A stretch of 35,242 bases of DNA, taken from positions 1-35,242 of the forward strand of contig JALHMA010000015.1 of assembly GCA_022844265.1 (NCBI GenBank). Reading direction: 5' to 3'. The notes under the pieces are model-generated. The model had not been told where the DNA came from. It did no database searches and saw only the letters and a program-made list of their open reading frames with translations. Shown here one piece after another: positions 1 through 7,589 of this stretch; position 1 is the first letter of the stretch, and each line of letters opens with the position of its first letter. The translations under genes and the position numbers were made by a program. Origin of the DNA: Saprospiraceae bacterium. GTDB lineage: Bacteria; Bacteroidota; Bacteroidia; Chitinophagales; Saprospiraceae.

Positions 1-27
1 GAATAACTACATAAATACAATTCTTTC

Positions 28-35
28 TTACTTTG
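28..35 (+). promoter_or_regulatory. Possible -7 promoter element for the M1 peptidase gene
   Basis: TTACTTTG lies about 30 bases before the ATG at 67. It differs from the Bacteroidota sigma-A -7 consensus TAnnTTTG at one position. No clear -33 TTG is visible in the short upstream stretch, so this is only a candidate. Confidence 0.25.
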
Positions 36-66
36 CGTGCTTTATGACTGATCTGAAAAAAGCGCC

Positions 67-2064
67 ATGAACAGCAGGTTTCGCTCCTTTTCACCCCTTT
101 TCCTCTTGTTATTAATCGGCGGAAATGCGCTCGCACAGTGCGACCCCGTTTTCCGGCAGCCCTTAAGCCAGCGCGCGGCAAACTATGAGATGCACGTGTC
201 GCTGGACGACCAGAGCAAAACCATCGACGCTACTCAGACCATCCGCTTCACCAATGCCTCCCCGGAACCTGTCCGCGAACTGCGGATGTACATGTACCTC
301 AATGCGTTCAAAAATTCACAGAGCTCGTTTTTGAAAGGAACGAGCCAGATTTTCGGTCAGGGGTATATGGACCGGACGCAGGACGAATGGGGCTGGATCG
401 ACGTGGAAAAAATCAGTCGTGAAGGCGGAGCGGATTTGAGCGGCAATATGCGCTATGTTCAAGCGGACAGCAATACTGCCGACCAATCGGTACTGGAAGT
501 GGCGCTCGACAAACCGGTTCTACCAGGTGAAACAGCCGTTTTTAACCTGAAATGGCGTGCCAAAATGCCCAAAACCATTGCCCGGGCGGGGTACAGCAAG
601 GACTTTTACCTGTTTTGCCACTGGTTTCCACAATTAGGGGTTTGGGAAGAAAACAAGGACGGGAACTGGGACTGGAACTGCCACCAGTTTTACCGGACTA
701 CCGAGTTTTACGCAGATTTCGGGGTGTATGATGTGCATATCACAGCGGCCGACAAGTTTGTAATGGGCGCATCGGGCTGCCTTATCAGTGAAAAAAACAA
801 CGGCAATGGCACCACTACCCGCCATTACCATGTGGAAGACGTGATCGATTTTGCCTGGTCGGTTTATCCCGGGTTCACGGTGCAGGAAGACCGCTGGAAG
901 GATGTGTACATCCGCCTGCTCATTGCGCCGGAACACGCCAAACTGGGGCCGCGTTACCTGCACGCGTTGAAATTTGCCCTTGCTTACCTCGATGAGCACG
1001 TCGGCAAGTACCCTTATGCAAGCATCACGGTGGTGGATCCGCCGTTTCACGGACTGCGTTCCGGGCTGATGGAATACCCGACTTTGATCACAACCGGCAC
1101 GTTTTATGGAATGCCTGAAAATATCCGGATCACGGAATCGCTGGTAGTCCATGAGTTTGTGCATCAATACTTTATGGGTATGGTGGCTTCCAACGAAAAG
1201 GAAGAAGCCTGGCTCGACGAAGGTTTTGTGACCTATTTTGAAGACCGCATCATCGACGCGGCGTATGGCGAAAAACAATCGCTGGTGGATGTGTTCGGCT
1301 ATCGTTTTGACAACCGGGAACTGACGCGGCTGGAGTACACCACCATGGCCAATCCCCGCGAAGGAACCGTGGCGCGTCCCGGCTGGTATTTTTCGGATAC
1401 CAATTTTAAAGCCCTGATTTACAGCAAAACGGCTACCACACTGCGCACGGTGCAGGAATTGGTGGGCGAGGCAGCCATGGACCGGATCATCATGGCCTAT
1501 TTTGAAAAATGGAAATTCAGGCACCCGAAAGGCCGGGATTTTATGGCCGTTTTACAGGAAGAACTGATGCGCGGGCCGGACACACTGTTTGCCCGGCAGG
1601 TGTATGATCTGGTGGAAAAAAGCATTTACCACGCGGTGGTGCTGGATTACGCGGTCGTTCGGATCACCAATGAAGCATTGCCGGCGCCGCAGGGTGTTTT
1701 TGGAAACAATGCATCCGCACATACCTATCAGGATGGCAGCGGCGCACGAACGCCCTTGTCAAAAGTAGAAGTGCAGCGCAAAGGCGACTGGGTTTTTCCG
1801 GTGGAGGTTTTGGTGACTTTTGAAGACGGAAGTACCCAAATGCTGCATTGGTCGGGCCAGGAAGGTTCAAAGGTTTTTGAGTGGAGTGGCGGCGTCAAAG
1901 TTGTCTCGGCGCAAATTGATCCGAAGCACAAAATCGGCCTGGATGTAGATACGAACAACAACAGCCTGACGCTGCAACAGGAAACCGCGCCGCTCTGGAA
2001 ATACGCTGCCAAGACCGTTTTTTGGGTGCAGAACTTGATGCAGACGGTGGGTTTTTTGATGTAA
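67..2064 (+). CDS. M1 family (gluzincin) metallopeptidase, secreted
   Basis: 665 aa zinc aminopeptidase-like protein. Residues 1-23 form a signal peptide ending near ALAQ, so it should be exported to the periplasm or surface. The zinc site is seen as H362-E-F-V-H366, with the third ligand E385 in WLDEG, matching the HExxH-(18)-E spacing of family M1. Upstream, GLMEYP occupies the position of the GxMEN substrate-binding motif. The N-terminal ~200 residues look like the beta-sandwich of M1 enzymes, and a C-terminal domain follows the catalytic helix. Family knowledge predicts removal of N-terminal residues from peptides; the real substrate is unknown. The stop is followed by a short GATGAAT repeat leading into the next co-oriented gene, so the two may share a transcript. 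ATG 67 gives an intact signal peptide and is preferred. Confidence 0.9.
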   Translation: MNSRFRSFSPLFLLLLIGGNALAQCDPVFRQPLSQRAANYEMHVSLDDQSKTIDATQTIRFTNASPEPVRELRMYMYLNAFKNSQSSFLKGTSQIFGQGYMDRTQDEWGWIDVEKISREGGADLSGNMRYVQADSNTADQSVLEVALDKPVLPGETAVFNLKWRAKMPKTIARAGYSKDFYLFCHWFPQLGVWEENKDGNWDWNCHQFYRTTEFYADFGVYDVHITAADKFVMGASGCLISEKNNGNGTTTRHYHVEDVIDFAWSVYPGFTVQEDRWKDVYIRLLIAPEHAKLGPRYLHALKFALAYLDEHVGKYPYASITVVDPPFHGLRSGLMEYPTLITTGTFYGMPENIRITESLVVHEFVHQYFMGMVASNEKEEAWLDEGFVTYFEDRIIDAAYGEKQSLVDVFGYRFDNRELTRLEYTTMANPREGTVARPGWYFSDTNFKALIYSKTATTLRTVQELVGEAAMDRIIMAYFEKWKFRHPKGRDFMAVLQEELMRGPDTLFARQVYDLVEKSIYHAVVLDYAVVRITNEALPAPQGVFGNNASAHTYQDGSGARTPLSKVEVQRKGDWVFPVEVLVTFEDGSTQMLHWSGQEGSKVFEWSGGVKVVSAQIDPKHKIGLDVDTNNNSLTLQQETAPLWKYAAKTVFWVQNLMQTVGFLM

Positions 2065-2108
2065 TGATGTAATGATGAATGATAAACGATGAATGATGAA
2101 TGATGAAT
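2065..2108 (+). repeat. Tandem GATGAAT heptamer tract
   Basis: The gap between two co-oriented genes is an imperfect run of GATGAAT/GATGTAAT/GATAAAC words. It places several overlapping ATG codons at the start of the downstream gene, so start choice there is ambiguous (2100, 2103 or 2109). The tract resembles other short-word repeats in this window's intergenic regions. Confidence 0.7.
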
Positions 2109-2957
2109 ATGCGCGATATTTTTTTACAGGCATTTAAAATCGGGATACGCCAGTGGCGCATTGCTGCAATCGTTTATGTGGTACAGTTTTGCCTGGCTTT
2201 GACTGTGGGAATGGAGGTATACAACGTTTTGGAATCTTCCATCGGTAATTCGCTGGAAATGAATAAGTTACTGCTGCATTACGACCACACGGTACTGACT
2301 GATTTCCTGAAAGTACACGGCGCTTCCATTACCCCGCTGATCGGACAGTTGCGCTGGCTGCTGCTGGTCTGGCTGCTTTTTTCAGTGTTTATTCATGCGG
2401 GACTGCTGGTTTGCGCCGCAAAACCGGAGCAGGCCGGCGGGCGAGATTTCTGGACAGCGGGCGCTGCATATTTCTTCCCGTTTTTGAAAATCAGCCTGTT
2501 TTTTCTGCTGCTGGCCCTGGTTGGTACGGTGGTTTTGTTCCTGCCAATCATCCTGTTCCTGGAGCCTTCCCTTCAATACTTTAGTTCTGAAAAATACACG
2601 GTTTGGCTGGTACTTGGGTTCCTGCTGTTGTACACATTTGGCTTGATAAAATTATACGTCTGGTCGGTACTCAGTCGATTGAGCCATGTAGAAACCGGTG
2701 CGTCTACGTATAAAAGTATTCAAAACGGCTGGCGTATTTTCTGGAAAAAGAAATGGGCTTTACTGGGTTTTGTGCTGGGTTTTATGGCTGTACAATTGCT
2801 TTTGATGTTCATTTACTGGCAATTGGAGGCTTTTAGTGGCATGACCTCGGCTGCGTTGATCGGGGTGTTTTTCGTGGTGCAGCAGGCATTTGTATTTTTC
2901 AGGATACAGATACGGCAAATGATGTACGCCGGGATCGGACTGATCCGTGCTGTATGA
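2100..2957 (+). CDS. Multi-pass inner membrane protein, function unknown
   Basis: 285 aa, strongly hydrophobic, with about six to seven predicted membrane segments (roughly residues 18-40, 86-107, 127-158, 166-191, 219-245 and 250-270). I recognise no catalytic motif. The short loops with RxWRxF/WRIFWKKKW-like patches resemble uncharacterised Bacteroidota membrane proteins that build on repeated membrane domains. Three ATGs (2100, 2103, 2109) sit in the heptamer repeat; 2109 (start MRDIFLQAF) is equally plausible. It follows the M1 peptidase by about 36 bases on the same strand and is probably co-transcribed. Its 3' end faces the NIPSNAP gene across a strong hairpin. Confidence 0.75.
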   Translation: MMNMRDIFLQAFKIGIRQWRIAAIVYVVQFCLALTVGMEVYNVLESSIGNSLEMNKLLLHYDHTVLTDFLKVHGASITPLIGQLRWLLLVWLLFSVFIHAGLLVCAAKPEQAGGRDFWTAGAAYFFPFLKISLFFLLLALVGTVVLFLPIILFLEPSLQYFSSEKYTVWLVLGFLLLYTFGLIKLYVWSVLSRLSHVETGASTYKSIQNGWRIFWKKKWALLGFVLGFMAVQLLLMFIYWQLEAFSGMTSAALIGVFFVVQQAFVFFRIQIRQMMYAGIGLIRAV

Positions 2958-3003
2958 CCAAAGGGTGTATTTCAAATTGTCGCTTGGCATCGTACGTTGC
3001 TTA

Positions 3004-3034
3004 TTGACGGGGTGACTTCAAGTCACCCCGTCAA
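3004..3034. terminator. Bidirectional hairpin between convergent genes
   Basis: A 15-base arm (TTGACGGGGTGACTT) is followed after a single base by its exact reverse complement, giving a very stable stem of about 14 bp with a 3-base loop. It lies between the 3' ends of a plus-strand and a minus-strand gene. It lacks a long T-run but has AATTTACC on its right, so it could stop transcription from either side. Confidence 0.7.
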
Positions 3035-3129
3035 TTTACCGCGATGATTGGAAATCCAAGTGAAGAGGAGTCACCTGCTCGCAATGCTTTCTCAACCATC
3101 AACGTGCTCAACCACTCAACCTTTTCAGC

Positions 3130-3873
3130 CTACCTTATTTTGGAAAAAGGCAGCGCATTCATATACACCGATTCTATTTTCTCCACAATGATTCCGTTGC
3201 TTTCGGACTCCGTTTTCACCTTAATCCATTCCGGGTCTTTCCGGAAGTTGTCGAACGATTGTTTGCCGGCTGCTTCGCTGTTGTGGGCCAGGATATAAAT
3301 CAGTTTGGGCTGCACGGCGTCTGCTTCAATGGTGGTCCAGTAGGCGATGTTGGTCATGCCGTGTTTTTCAAACAAGGCGGTGGTGTGGTTGCGGAAACGC
3401 GCCATTATGTTTTCGTATTTATCCGGCGCAGGGGTGTAGGTTCTCAATTCAAACACCCTGTTCCCTTTTTTGGATGCTCCGATGGTTGCAGAAAAATCGG
3501 CGGCTTTCATAAAAACCGACTCGATTTTTGTCAGTATTTTCCCGTTTCGCTCTGATTTTTCCGCCACTTTTTTCCATTTCGGATCGGCTATGAAGGCTTT
3601 CCAGGAGGCATCTCTGGCTGCCATATTCGGATACGCCAGCACATAGATGAGTTGATTTTTCTCATTGTTGACCGGCAGCCAGTAGCCGATGTTTTCCATG
3701 CCGTGCTTTTTGAATAATTTGACGGTATGCTTTTGAAAACGCTGCACCAGCGCGTCTAACTTGCCCGGCTCTGCATAATAAATGCGCATCTCGTAGACGC
3801 GGCTATCGGTATTTTGTGCAGTGGCTTGCAGGGATAAAAAAATGCCGAGGAGGAGAATTACTACTTTTTTCAT
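3130..3873 (-). CDS. Exported NIPSNAP family protein with two NIPSNAP domains
   Basis: 247 aa. Residues 1-19 are a signal peptide ending ATA/Q. Two ferredoxin-like alpha+beta NIPSNAP domains follow. The first begins at RVYEMRIYYAEPGK and the second at RVFELRTYTPAPDK; both contain the HGMxNIxYW signature (HGMENIGYW, HGMTNIAYW) and the downstream Lxxx-DPxW segment. NIPSNAP domains are dimeric alpha-beta barrels. In bacteria their role is mostly undefined, though some are linked to dehydrogenase or sugar-catabolic genes. No such partner adjoins it here. It is monocistronic, converging on the membrane protein at 2100-2957. Start ATG 3873 gives a clean signal peptide. Confidence 0.88.
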   Translation of the reverse strand: MKKVVILLLGIFLSLQATAQNTDSRVYEMRIYYAEPGKLDALVQRFQKHTVKLFKKHGMENIGYWLPVNNEKNQLIYVLAYPNMAARDASWKAFIADPKWKKVAEKSERNGKILTKIESVFMKAADFSATIGASKKGNRVFELRTYTPAPDKYENIMARFRNHTTALFEKHGMTNIAYWTTIEADAVQPKLIYILAHNSEAAGKQSFDNFRKDPEWIKVKTESESNGIIVEKIESVYMNALPFSKIR

Positions 3874-3987
3874 GTCAAAAATTTATTGACGTAAAAGTAA
3901 AGTTATTTTCTTCCCAACCAATAAAATTTTACATTACACAGTATTAATCTCTATAGAACGAATGTTATCGGTATCTCTGTAACAAGT

Positions 3988-4443
3988 CTATTGTCTACCA
4001 ATAGTATTTTTTAGAAGGGCCAATATCAAAAAAGAGAAACCGAATAAGGATAATATCGCTCTTGTTGCATGAGAATACTCCCATGTTTTTCTGAGTTCAT
4101 CCCAATGATTAGGTAAACTTGTCCAATTTAAAGTTTCTTGATTAGTCGGAAATGTAAATATAAAGAAGACAAAAATGCTTAGAATAAAGCAAATCAAAGA
4201 TGTCAATAAAAAAGGAAAGATATTTTTTAATTTGCGGTCAAAGATTATCCAAATAATAGTCAATATTATTGCTCCTATTTCAAAAATTCCCAGCCACTGC
4301 CATCCGCTATAAATTCCTTGAACTATCTGATAGTCTTCCTTTGATAAATTTATCTTTACCCGAAGTTCGAGCAGATGAGCCATCAATGCTGAAAGTGTAA
4401 TAGCAGTAAAAAGTATTGCAATAAATCTGATTAAATTTTTCAT
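3988..4443 (-). CDS. DUF1772-like four-helix membrane protein
   Basis: 151 aa from the ATG at 4443, chosen because MKNLIRFIAILFTAITLSA begins directly with the first membrane helix; a longer frame to 4551 adds a hydrophilic, unlikely leader. Four hydrophobic helices are visible. The segment LPxHWDELRKTWEYSHATRA before the last helix matches the conserved LPxxWxxLRxxWEYSHAxRA pattern of the DUF1772/anthrone-oxygenase-like superfamily. Most members have no known function; fungal relatives act on aromatic polyketides. The gene and its flanks (about 3880-4560) are clearly more AT-rich than the neighbours, hinting at recent acquisition. It is divergent from the DinB-superfamily gene at 4587. Confidence 0.75.
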   Translation of the reverse strand: MKNLIRFIAILFTAITLSALMAHLLELRVKINLSKEDYQIVQGIYSGWQWLGIFEIGAIILTIIWIIFDRKLKNIFPFLLTSLICFILSIFVFFIFTFPTNQETLNWTSLPNHWDELRKTWEYSHATRAILSLFGFSFLILALLKNTIGRQ

Positions 4444-4586
4444 GTTAAATTCAATGATAGAATAATTGTGGTAATATTTAGACGCTGCAAATGTCCTGGC
4501 TATTTGTTGTTTAAATGTTACATGGTTGACTGAATGAATTACATTATTCACACTTTTTTTACCTTCGGTCCGAAAAAGTACACACC

Positions 4587-5096
4587 ATGGAACAAGAGCT
4601 CACCTGTGAATTTATTACCCAATCCATCTTTCGTATGGATGAAAGTACCCACCGTATCCGCCTGTGCCTGGAAGCGCTGCCGGAAGAGGCGATCTGGCAG
4701 CGACCGAACGCTTCCTCCAACAGCATTGGCAACCTGATACTGCATCTGTGTGGAAATATCCGGCAATACGCCATTTCCAGCCTGAGCGGCGCAGAAGATG
4801 CGCGGCAGCGGGATGCGGAATTTGCCGCCACAGCCGGGCCTGGAAAATTGGAGTTGCTGGAACGTTTAAGTGATACTGTAGAGGAAGCCAAAGCCAGTAT
4901 TCAACGCCTGGATGCAACAGAACTACTGCGGGTGCGCATGGTGCAGGGTTTTCAATTGTCAGGAATGGGCATCATTATTCATGTGACGGAACACTATTCC
5001 TATCACACCGGACAAATCGCTTTCTGGACCAAGTTTTTACAGGATCGCGACCTGGGTTTTTACGCCGGAATGGACCTTAATGTGAAGAATGCGTAA
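4587..5096 (+). CDS. DinB-superfamily (DUF1572-like) putative metal-dependent protein
   Basis: 169 aa, mostly helical, of typical length for the DinB/YfiT-like four-helix-bundle superfamily (not related to DNA polymerase IV DinB). The three-histidine metal-site pattern is visible as H53 in LILHLCGN and the paired histidines in HVTEHYSYHTGQI near residues 131-139. Known members are thiol-dependent transferases (bacillithiol/mycothiol S-transferases) or are uncharacterised, so the substrate cannot be given. TACCTTCG at 4560-4567 is near the Bacteroidota -7 consensus but sits close to the ATG. Downstream lies a long hairpin element separating it from the prenylquinone operon. Confidence 0.85.
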   Translation: MEQELTCEFITQSIFRMDESTHRIRLCLEALPEEAIWQRPNASSNSIGNLILHLCGNIRQYAISSLSGAEDARQRDAEFAATAGPGKLELLERLSDTVEEAKASIQRLDATELLRVRMVQGFQLSGMGIIIHVTEHYSYHTGQIAFWTKFLQDRDLGFYAGMDLNVKNA

Positions 5097-5137
5097 TCTA
5101 CTGAACTACATGCGGTTATTTGGGTTGTATCAAAAAT

Positions 5138-5278
5138 GGTTTGGTGGTTTGAAAAGGTTTGTTGGTTTGAGGTGGTAACTTAAAGCCAAGAGTTACCACA
5201 TCAAACCATCAAACCTTTCAAACCATCAAACCTTTCAAACCTTTCAAACCATCAAACCTTTTCAAACCATCCAACCCT
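5138..5278. repeat. Hairpin element: GGTGGTAACT core with arms of GGTTTGA words
   Basis: A core at 5171-5199 pairs GGTGGTAACT with AGTTACCAC around a loop containing AAGCC. The left arm (5138-5170) is made of GGTTTG/TGGTTTGA words and the right arm (5200-5278) of the complementary TCAAACC words, repeated about eight times. The same core appears at 24786-24813 with different arms. It fills almost the whole gap upstream of the geranylgeranyl reductase gene, so it lies within that operon's 5' region. Confidence 0.85.
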
Positions 5279-5283
5279 CTTGC

Positions 5284-6459
5284 ATGGCTACACCAGTTTA
5301 TGACATTCTTATTATCGGCTCTGGACCTGCCGGCGCCACATCGGCGCGTTTTGCCGCAAAAATGGGCCTCAAAGTGTTGCTCATTGACAAGCGCCAGGAA
5401 CTCGGTGCGCCTATCCAGTGCTCGGGGGCCGTTAGCCGGCACGCATTGGAAGAGGCAGGCGTCGAGCCGAATGCTGAATTTATTCACGAAGATATTTACG
5501 GGTTCAGTATTTATAACCAGGAGGGTAAAAGCACCGTCATCGATTATCGGGAGATCAAACCGGATGAATACGGTAAGGGCGACGAACGCAAACCGCTGGG
5601 CTACGTGGTGGATCGCCGCCGCTTCGACAGGTACCTGATGACCCAGGCTGAACGCGCCGGTGTGGAGGTATGGCTGAAGACGGAAGGACTGGGCTACACA
5701 CCGGGCAAAGACGGGAGTTGCGAAGTACAATTGCGCCGTTTCAACCGCTTGTTAAAAGTCAAAGCCAAAGTATTGGTTGGGGCGGACGGCCTCCAGTCGC
5801 AGGCCGGCAAATGGGCCAATCTGCGCACGCATATCCCCTTGCGGAACCTGGCATCCTGCCTGCAGTTTATCGTCGATGGCGTGGAAACCAACGGCCTGCT
5901 CGAAATCATTACGGGACATCGCTGGGCGCCGGGCGGTTATGCCTGGGTTTTTCCCAAAGGAAACGGCTACACCGAAATCGGACTTGGCGTGGTGCGCACC
6001 ATGACCAACCGGGATGCACAGTGGCACCTGGATCAGTTTATTCAAAAATCATTTTTTAAGGAGCGGTTTAAAAACGCGCGCATTCTGGAAATCCAGGGCG
6101 GTGGCGTCCCGCTTGCAGCGCCCCTGAGAACACAATACGCCGACAATCTTATTCTGGTCGGCGACGCGGCCCGGCACGTCAATCCCATCACAGGAGGCGG
6201 CATTCATACGGCCCTGAGCGGCGGACGAATCGCCGGTGAATTCCTCGCCGAACTGATTCAAAGCGGAAAAAAAACCGGCAAAGCCAACCTGAAATCTTAC
6301 CAGGATCGATGGCTCGAAGCAGGCGGCCATAAAATCTGGCAACTTTACGGCGAAAAAACAGCCATTTTCAGAAATAAAGACATACACTTACGCGACGAAC
6401 AACTGTACCAAACCATGTCCGGGTACTTTAGCCCTGACTCTACCTACAAAAAAATCTGA
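5284..6459 (+). CDS. Geranylgeranyl reductase family flavoprotein (ChlP/GGR-like)
   Basis: 391 aa FAD-dependent reductase. The dinucleotide-binding motif IIGSGPAGATSA occupies residues 10-21 and the second FAD motif LVGDAARHVNP residues 291-301. C46 in PIQCSG corresponds to the conserved cysteine of geranylgeranyl reductases, and YAWVFP (219-224) followed by GLG (233-235) matches the YxWxFPx7-8GxG substrate-cavity motif of the family. Family members saturate three of the four double bonds of geranylgeranyl chains in tocopherol, chlorophyll or archaeal lipids. It is the first gene of a five-gene operon with a ferredoxin 7 bases downstream. That arrangement fits archaeal GGRs, which need a ferredoxin as electron donor. 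I infer that it makes or modifies the phytyl-type side chain used by the prenyltransferase at 8435. Confidence 0.9.
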   Translation: MATPVYDILIIGSGPAGATSARFAAKMGLKVLLIDKRQELGAPIQCSGAVSRHALEEAGVEPNAEFIHEDIYGFSIYNQEGKSTVIDYREIKPDEYGKGDERKPLGYVVDRRRFDRYLMTQAERAGVEVWLKTEGLGYTPGKDGSCEVQLRRFNRLLKVKAKVLVGADGLQSQAGKWANLRTHIPLRNLASCLQFIVDGVETNGLLEIITGHRWAPGGYAWVFPKGNGYTEIGLGVVRTMTNRDAQWHLDQFIQKSFFKERFKNARILEIQGGGVPLAAPLRTQYADNLILVGDAARHVNPITGGGIHTALSGGRIAGEFLAELIQSGKKTGKANLKSYQDRWLEAGGHKIWQLYGEKTAIFRNKDIHLRDEQLYQTMSGYFSPDSTYKKI

Positions 6460-6466
6460 ACCGAAC

Positions 6467-6694
6467 ATGGCCAGGAAAGAACCTGTTGTTTTTTTTATCG
6501 GATGGAATGCCTGTATCAATTGCGGCGCCTGCGTTGCGGTGTGCCCGCAGGATGCAGGATTCATCAGCGCATTTGATACCATCGCCGTCAATACGCCCTG
6601 CGACATCGTTTGTATGGCCTGTGAAAAAATTTGTCCCGTCAGCACCATCACGCATCAAAAAGCAAACGAACGCCATGAGACTCATGCAGCATAA
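6467..6694 (+). CDS. Small 2[4Fe-4S]-type ferredoxin
   Basis: 75 aa. Cysteines C16, C19, C22 and C26 form a classic CxxCxxCxxxCP cluster motif. C45, C49, C52 and C56 form a second with a CxxxCxxCxxxCP spacing, so two iron-sulfur clusters are likely. It starts 7 bases after the reductase and its 3' end overlaps the next gene by 20 bases, implying translational coupling. The best role by context is electron donor to the geranylgeranyl reductase, as reported for the adjacent ferredoxin of the Methanosarcina enzyme. The unusual second-cluster spacing resembles ferredoxins specialised for a partner enzyme. Confidence 0.88.
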   Translation: MARKEPVVFFIGWNACINCGACVAVCPQDAGFISAFDTIAVNTPCDIVCMACEKICPVSTITHQKANERHETHAA

Positions 6695-7586
6695 AAAAGA
6701 GGCCTGGTGGTTCTACCGCTTCTTGTCTGTTTTCTACGATAAATACGTCAATCCCCTGTTCTGGACGCCCCAAATGCGCGATCAATCGCTGCAATTGGCT
6801 CGTCTCGACGACCCCGGCCTCCGTGTCGTCGACGTCGGCTCGGGAACCGGCTTTACCACCCTGGGCATCGTACAGTTTGTGAAAGCAAGTCATGTGCACT
6901 GTGTAGACCAAAGTCCCCACCAGATGGCCAAGGCAAAAGACAAGCCGGAACTTTCGGATTGCCATTTCCAGCTCGGCGACGCGGAAAACCTACCTTTCGA
7001 TACCGATCACTTCGACCGCTACGTATCGGCCGGAAGCATTGAATACTGGCCCAATCCCGACCAGGGTATCCGGGAAGCCTACCGGGTGATCAAGCCAGGA
7101 GGCATTGCCCTAATGATCGGTCCGCTGGAACCCGACAGCCGGATCGGGCGGTTTTTTGCCGATACCTGGATGCTTTTTCCCAGCGACCAGGAATACCGGC
7201 AATGGTTTGCGGAGGCCGGTTTCACAGATATTCAAGTGGCATACATACGCCCACAATGGTACCGGCGCAAGGGCGAATACGGTCTCGCTATCGCCGGCAA
7301 AAAACTGAATCCGGGTGTTTCACCGGGTCAGGCGACTGCCCGTGTGATACCAGAACCGGAGAAAATGACCCTCGGACGCGCCTTGCAGCTGTTCTGGCGC
7401 GTGCTGGTCGGTTCGCTAGCGGGTTTTATATTTATTCCCGCTGCTTTGTTCGGTTATCTGCTGCGTGTATTTTCCCCGCAGGAAAACATCCCGGAACAAT
7501 ACCGGGAACGCCTGAATTTTCATCAAATTTTGGCGCTGCTGGTGATAATCGGTTTGTTAGCCGGACTGATCTGGTATATTTTTTAA
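6675..7586 (+). CDS. MPBQ/MSBQ methyltransferase, plant VTE3 type
   Basis: 303 aa SAM-dependent methyltransferase. From ATG 6675 the protein opens HKKEAWWFYRFLSVFYD and continues with SAM motif I VVDVGSGTGFTTLGIV (51-66), DQSPHQMAKAK (78-88), GDAENLPF (101-108), RYVSAGSIEYWP (115-126), GIREAYRVIKPGG (131-143) and DTWMLFP (163-169). These blocks match, nearly word for word from memory, the plant 2-methyl-6-phytyl/solanesyl-benzoquinol methyltransferase VTE3. As in that enzyme the C-terminus is a membrane anchor (helices near 242-263 and 284-302). VTE3 adds the C-3 methyl group in tocopherol and plastoquinone synthesis; related proteins are known in archaea, whereas cyanobacteria use a different enzyme. 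ATG 6684 is an alternative start. An open frame extends back to 6486, but that part is the ferredoxin in another frame. Confidence 0.9.
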   Translation: MRLMQHKKEAWWFYRFLSVFYDKYVNPLFWTPQMRDQSLQLARLDDPGLRVVDVGSGTGFTTLGIVQFVKASHVHCVDQSPHQMAKAKDKPELSDCHFQLGDAENLPFDTDHFDRYVSAGSIEYWPNPDQGIREAYRVIKPGGIALMIGPLEPDSRIGRFFADTWMLFPSDQEYRQWFAEAGFTDIQVAYIRPQWYRRKGEYGLAIAGKKLNPGVSPGQATARVIPEPEKMTLGRALQLFWRVLVGSLAGFIFIPAALFGYLLRVFSPQENIPEQYRERLNFHQILALLVIIGLLAGLIWYIF

Positions 7587-7589
7587 ACC

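Noticed and set aside
634-1524. Long open frame (296 codons) antisense to the M1 peptidase gene
   Set aside because: Its translation has no recognisable domain and it lies wholly inside a well-supported coding gene; it is a by-product of the codon bias of the real gene.
5196-5278. CRISPR-like array of CAAACC words
   Set aside because: The units are 8-10 bases with no spacers of constant length and form the arm of a hairpin; no cas genes are present.
6486-6674. N-terminal extension of the VTE3-type methyltransferase
   Set aside because: This part overlaps the ferredoxin gene in another frame and has no similarity to methyltransferases; the homologous region begins at HKKEAWWFYR.
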